A stretch of 11,132 bases of DNA, taken from NCBI GenBank assembly GCA_947568605.1, contig CANOPV010000014.1, forward strand, positions 1-11,132, in the 5' to 3' direction. Origin of the DNA: an uncultured Clostridium sp. (GTDB taxonomy: Bacteria > Bacillota > Clostridia > TANB77 > CAG-508). Both the position numbers and the translations under genes were made by a program. This document shows positions 11,071 to 11,132 of the stretch, piece after piece. The notes below the pieces were generated by a model, which saw nothing but the letters and a program-made list of their open reading frames with translations, made no database searches and was not told the DNA's origin. Positions within the stretch are counted from its first letter, which is position 1; every line of letters starts with the position of its first letter.

Positions 11071-11132
11071 CAATTCTTCGTTAAAATTATTTTTTGAATG
11101 AAATAAAATATTCAATTCTTCGCTAAAATATT
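11071..11132. repeat. Short direct repeats at the window edge
   Basis: CAATTCTTCGTTAAAATTA (11071-11089) recurs as CAATTCTTCGCTAAAATATT (11113-11132), 42 bp apart, start to start. No gene is visible from 11021 to the end. The region before it (CTCCAACGGCTAGACCT) resembles the centre of the palindrome at 4407-4633. Confidence 0.45.

Overview
The window is very AT-rich. Its protein genes use A-ending codons heavily (ATA for Ile, AGA for Arg), carry strong AGGAGG-type ribosome binding sites, and include two CotF-like spore coat genes. This suggests a low-GC, spore-forming Bacillota, most likely an uncultivated Clostridia lineage. No species can be named from the sequence alone.

Layout. 27-770 (+) is a ZIP-family metal transporter, followed by a REP-like hairpin and a bidirectional terminator. 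926-1463 (-) is a two-gene operon of small membrane-anchored acidic proteins with a good promoter. 1611-2079 (+) is a low-molecular-weight tyrosine phosphatase broken by one extra base, directly followed by an intact pcrA helicase gene (2080-4368). 4407-4633 is a 227-bp imperfect palindrome with a GC-rich centre. 4652-6095 (-) is a translationally coupled pair: a membrane-embedded XRE regulator and a DUF4097-type surface protein. 6284-6950 is a decayed REP-associated tyrosine transposase (RAYT) flanked by inverted copies of its own REP hairpins. 7145-7585 (-) holds two CotF-like coat genes. 8977-10992 (+) is a full-length GdpP-type c-di-AMP phosphodiesterase, followed by another REP hairpin.

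The most interesting part lies between the coat genes and gdpP. A module of about 380-400 bp occurs twice (7649-8030 and 8397-8800). Each copy has a consensus sigma-A promoter driving a short untranslated RNA of about 70 nt on the plus strand. Converging on it from the minus strand is a small mRNA encoding a 31-32-residue coiled-coil microprotein with a strong ribosome binding site. The short RNA carries a 13-16-nt sequence exactly complementary to the start codon region of its own mRNA, apparently displayed in a hairpin loop. The terminator loops of the two RNAs also match over 7-8 nt. Between the copies the antisense segment and its target have changed together, so each short RNA matches its own partner best. 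The layout recalls type I toxin-antitoxin loci of the Enterococcus pAD1 par (Fst/RNA I/RNA II) kind. However, the peptide is not Fst-like: it lacks a membrane-spanning segment and is a three-heptad leucine/isoleucine coiled coil. A short coding fragment resembling DUF6440 proteins is caught between the two copies.

The remaining genes are ordinary housekeeping (metal uptake, DNA repair, c-di-AMP turnover) and sporulation genes. Repeats and decayed elements fill the intergenic spaces.
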